Positions 31,565 to 33,889 of a stretch of 33,889 nt of DNA are shown here, one piece after another. Numbering within the stretch: the stretch's first letter is position 1; the number at the start of each line of letters is the position of its first letter. The stretch is taken from contig JAURFZ010000001.1 of the NCBI GenBank assembly GCA_030834045.1, positions 1 through 33,889 on the forward strand, in the 5' to 3' direction. Source of the stretch: Burkholderiales bacterium (GTDB lineage: Bacteria; Pseudomonadota; Gammaproteobacteria; Burkholderiales; Burkholderiaceae_A). Below the pieces are notes generated by a model. That model did not search any database. It saw only the letters and a program-made list of their open reading frames with translations, and was not told the origin of the DNA. A program made the translations under genes and the position numbers.

Positions 31565-32800
31565 GTGAATCATTCGCAACTCGTTCTCGATCAGGTAAGG
31601 GCCATGGGCCTAATACTGCGTGACGCGCGGCTTGCTCGCGACATTAACCCACGTGACCTTGAGACCGACCTGCGAACGACCCATCGACACCTTCTGGCCA
31701 TTGAAGAGGGTCAGATGCGGCTGTTCTATTCCGACTCATTCTTCTGTGACCTGTTCACGCGTTACGCGGTGCAGCTTGGTTTTTCCTCTGAGCAGGCCCA
31801 AGACATGCGGCTTGCTCTTCATGGCGAGGGCCCTCTTTTAGAGCCCGCCCCCATGCAAGCAGAGCCCGAGCCCGTGCTCGAACCTGCCGCCGAGCCAACC
31901 CCCGAGCCTGCCACCGAACCCGAACCCGGCCCCGAAGAGGCCTTTAAGCTCGAGGCTCAATCCCAGTCTGGCCACGAGCCTGAGCCGTCATCGCCATCAC
32001 CACCGCCTTCCAACCAAGAGCCTGAAGCGCAATCGCCATCGCAGTCGGGCCAAGAGCCCGCGCCCGAGCTTTCCTCGTCTGCCGATGGCTCGATGACGGT
32101 ATCGACGCCCGAGCTCGATCGACCGGAGCCCACCTCAGACCCTAAGCCACTGCCGGCCCGCTCTCCAGACACCTCGCAGTCCTTGGGCTCGCTCTGGTTC
32201 TGGGGGGCGATTGCCATTGGTCTGGTGCTGGCGGTTGTTATTCTCACTCTTGAGTCCGGTCCCGGGTCGGCTACGCCTCCGACGGCTGGAACATCGAGAG
32301 AACTGGCCAAGCCACAGGACAAGTCAAAGCCAACCGCGCCGCCAGAGCCACCCCCCGCGTCAGTGGGACCAGCGAGCTCAGCGGGTTCATCCGGTGCAAT
32401 GAGCGCTGTCTCGTCACCCGCAGCCCCTGAAGCGCAGCAAGAGCCCGTCGCAGCGCTACCCACAGAACCGCCAAAGGAACAACGCATCTCGGAGTCCATC
32501 CTTATAAGCGCACCCGATGCCCCTACCAGCTTCACCAATGCCTCTGCCCTGGCCATTCGATTCAATGTGAAGGGCTGGATTTGGGTGCGTGATTTTGATG
32601 AAACGGTTAAAGAATTTGTTGTTCAGTCTGGACAAACTGTTCGTTTCAACGACCTACCTATCTTTATCGTTGTTCCCTTCCCCGATCAGCTAATGGTGAC
32701 GGTTAACAACAAGCCCGTTACCTTGCGCCGAAACGACGACGAGAAGAATCATGCGCGCTACTCGCGCTCGATGCTAAGAGGGCTGGTTAACAACCCTTGA
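31565..32800 (+). CDS. rodZ: RodZ-like cytoskeletal/HTH membrane protein
   Basis: 411 residues. The N-terminal HTH_25-type domain (LILRDARLARDINPRDLETD, about 16-90) is followed by a long Pro/Glu/Ser-rich spacer (about 95-200) with PEP-type repeats. One transmembrane helix (about 207-229), a second Pro/Ala-rich spacer and a C-terminal DUF4115-like domain (IRFNVKGWIWVRDFDETVKE) complete the layout. This is the architecture of RodZ, which links MreB filaments to the membrane and cell-wall machinery. GTG 31565 is the likely start; an ATG at 31604 would cut into the HTH. It is not beside ispG or pilF as is common, so a RodZ-like paralogue is possible. Confidence 0.78.
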   Translation: MNHSQLVLDQVRAMGLILRDARLARDINPRDLETDLRTTHRHLLAIEEGQMRLFYSDSFFCDLFTRYAVQLGFSSEQAQDMRLALHGEGPLLEPAPMQAEPEPVLEPAAEPTPEPATEPEPGPEEAFKLEAQSQSGHEPEPSSPSPPPSNQEPEAQSPSQSGQEPAPELSSSADGSMTVSTPELDRPEPTSDPKPLPARSPDTSQSLGSLWFWGAIAIGLVLAVVILTLESGPGSATPPTAGTSRELAKPQDKSKPTAPPEPPPASVGPASSAGSSGAMSAVSSPAAPEAQQEPVAALPTEPPKEQRISESILISAPDAPTSFTNASALAIRFNVKGWIWVRDFDETVKEFVVQSGQTVRFNDLPIFIVVPFPDQLMVTVNNKPVTLRRNDDEKNHARYSRSMLRGLVNNP

Positions 32801-33693
32801 TCACCGGCCTTGCCTTTGTTGCGTTGGCGGCGATCTGGGGCTCCTCGTTTTTATTCATCCGTATCGCAGCACCCGAGTTCGGTGCCATTCTCTCTGCGGA
32901 GCTTCGGGTGGCCATCGCATGGGCCTGCCTCTGGATTGTCTCCATTTTTACGCTTGGCCCCAGCCAGTGTTTTCAACGCCCACGATTTGAGCCACGCCTT
33001 TTGGTGCTTGGCCTCATTAACAGTGCAATTCCTTTCGCCCTTTACGGGGCCGCCTCGTTTTATTTGTCTGCGGGCTACCTCGCTATTCTGAATGCCCTGG
33101 TTCCCCTCTGGGGGGGTCTCATTGCAAGCGTCTGGCTTGGGCAGCCCTTTCGTTGGTCGTTGGTGATGGCTGTTCTCATTGCAGCCACAGGCATCACCAT
33201 GCTGGTCAACCTAGGCCCCGTCGAGGCCAATATGCAGACGGTACTTGGGGGGTTGGCCTGCGCTGGTGCAACCTTCTGCTACGCCCTGGCCGCACAATGC
33301 ACTCGTCGGTGGTTTGCCGAGGTCTCGCCCTTGCGTGTCGCGCGATCCACACTTGGCTACGCCACGCTTGCCCTGCTGCCGTTTTCGATTCCTGATATTG
33401 CAGTGGCGACACCCTCTGCGGCGGGCTGGTTCTCTATTTTTATGCTCGGTATGTTGGGCTCGGGACTTGCCTACCTTTTGTATTTCTGGCTTTTGCGTGA
33501 GCTTGGTGCTGTACGGGCCAGCAGTGTCACCTTTCTTATTCCCGGCTTTGGACTCATCTGGGGAGCCATCTTTCTCGATGAAGTCATTACCCTGACGGTT
33601 CTTGCCGGGCTGGGCCTGGTTGTCTTATCAAGCCTTCTGGTTCAGCGCTCGGCCGCTCCGGTATTACCAAAGGCGAATGCCTCGAGCCCTTGA
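32797..33693 (+). CDS. EamA/DMT-superfamily transporter
   Basis: 298 residues with about ten transmembrane helices arranged as two EamA repeats (AAIWGSSFLFIRIAAPEFG at the start, AQCTRRWFAEVSPLRVA mid-way, ending PGFGLIWGAIFLDEVIT). The family exports or imports small metabolites such as amino acids; the substrate cannot be predicted. The start is TTG 32797, overlapping the rodZ TGA as TTGA; no ATG lies in frame near the N-terminus. Its 3' end overlaps the convergent LOG-family gene by 52 bases. Confidence 0.85.
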   Translation: MITGLAFVALAAIWGSSFLFIRIAAPEFGAILSAELRVAIAWACLWIVSIFTLGPSQCFQRPRFEPRLLVLGLINSAIPFALYGAASFYLSAGYLAILNALVPLWGGLIASVWLGQPFRWSLVMAVLIAATGITMLVNLGPVEANMQTVLGGLACAGATFCYALAAQCTRRWFAEVSPLRVARSTLGYATLALLPFSIPDIAVATPSAAGWFSIFMLGMLGSGLAYLLYFWLLRELGAVRASSVTFLIPGFGLIWGAIFLDEVITLTVLAGLGLVVLSSLLVQRSAAPVLPKANASSP

Positions 33694-33889
33694 AGAGCCT
33701 CATGAATAGACGGTGTGACAAGCAGGCGATTTTTCTGAGAAGGGGTTAAGAAGCCCTCATGGGTAGCTTTGTTAACGAAGTTCAGCAAGGGGTCGTAGTA
33801 GCCCTTTAGGTTGGCAAGCACCACAGGCTTTTCGTGCGCATGGGTTTGAAGCCCCGTCCAGACTTCAAATAACTCCTCCAGTGTGCCGA
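33642..33889 (-). CDS. LOG-family protein (cytokinin riboside 5'-monophosphate phosphoribohydrolase type), C-terminal part
   Basis: Only about 82 C-terminal residues are present; the gene runs off the right edge. The visible start GTLEELFEVWT is the end of the family signature PGGxGTxxE, and KPVVLANLKGYYDPLL is typical of LOG/TIGR00730 proteins, which cleave nucleoside 5'-monophosphates to base and ribose phosphate. The physiological role in bacteria without cytokinins is unclear. The stop at 33642 lies inside the 3' end of the EamA gene, giving a 52-base convergent overlap. Confidence 0.85.
   Translation of the reverse strand, partial: GTLEELFEVWTGLQTHAHEKPVVLANLKGYYDPLLNFVNKATHEGFLTPSQKNRLLVTPSIHEALQGLEAFAFGNTGAAER

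Noticed and set aside
31860..31990. Repetitive GAGCCC/CCCGAG units in rodZ considered as a CRISPR-like or mobile repeat
   Set aside because: They encode the Pro-Glu-rich spacer in frame and have no regular repeat-spacer structure.
31957..32565. Antisense ORF of 202 codons opposite rodZ
   Set aside because: It mirrors the Pro/Glu/Ser-rich spacer of the RodZ-like protein and is Gly/Ser/Asp-rich without a domain.
1..33889. tRNA, rRNA, insertion sequence, integrase and CRISPR signals
   Set aside because: None found by reading both strands; the cluster shows no transposase or terminal repeats that would mark a mobile element.

Overview
The window holds most of a photosynthesis gene cluster from a purple, AcsF-using (oxygen-tolerant or aerobic anoxygenic) phototrophic proteobacterium. 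GC-rich coding DNA, a PufC tetraheme subunit, spheroidene-type carotenoid genes (crtA, crtC, crtD), paired ppaA/ppsR regulators and the order bchFNBHLM-lhaA-puhABC-acsF-puhE fit a betaproteobacterium (Burkholderiales-like). That placement is inference; no rRNA gene is present to settle it.

Layout. 1-940 is a truncated metallophosphoesterase on the minus strand. 941-1290 is non-coding with two inverted-repeat structures. pufC (1291-2454, minus) stands alone with its own promoter overlapped by two consensus PpsR/CrtJ sites 8 bp apart. A minus-strand operon bchG - PucC-family gene - bchP - tspO occupies 6825-2673. Divergent from it is an 865-codon gene (6898-9495, plus) that fuses phytoene desaturase (CrtI) to phytoene synthase (CrtB), followed without a gap by a small secreted Cys-rich protein. 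A second minus operon, ppaA-ppsR-crtA-crtD-crtC, runs 15672-9884. Divergent from ppaA, a 14.9 kb plus-strand run of twelve genes, bchF-N-B-H-L-M-lhaA-puhA-B-C-acsF-puhE (15844-30732), is chained mostly by stop/start overlaps. A terminator closes it, and housekeeping genes follow: a Pal-like lipoprotein, a RodZ-like protein, an EamA transporter and a truncated LOG-family gene.

How it works together. BchH starts bacteriochlorophyll synthesis, BchM methylates, AcsF closes ring E with O2, BchLNB reduces ring D, BchF hydrates the 3-vinyl group, BchG attaches the tail and BchP reduces it. CrtIB, CrtC, CrtD and CrtA make spheroidene/spheroidenone-type carotenoids. PuhA, PuhB, PuhC, PuhE, LhaA and PufC build the reaction centre and LH1. 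PpsR with the B12-binding PpaA probably represses the three divergent or isolated promoters that carry TGT-N12-ACA sites.

Both ends of the cluster appear to lie inside the window, yet pufBALM, bchXYZ, bchC, bchDI, crtE and crtF are absent. The photosynthesis genes are therefore probably split over at least two loci, with pufC separated from pufLM. The most novel items are the CrtI-CrtB fusion, the orphan pufC with its tandem operator, a palindrome-bearing insert in BchB, a single-cysteine PpsR and the Cys-rich protein behind crtIB.
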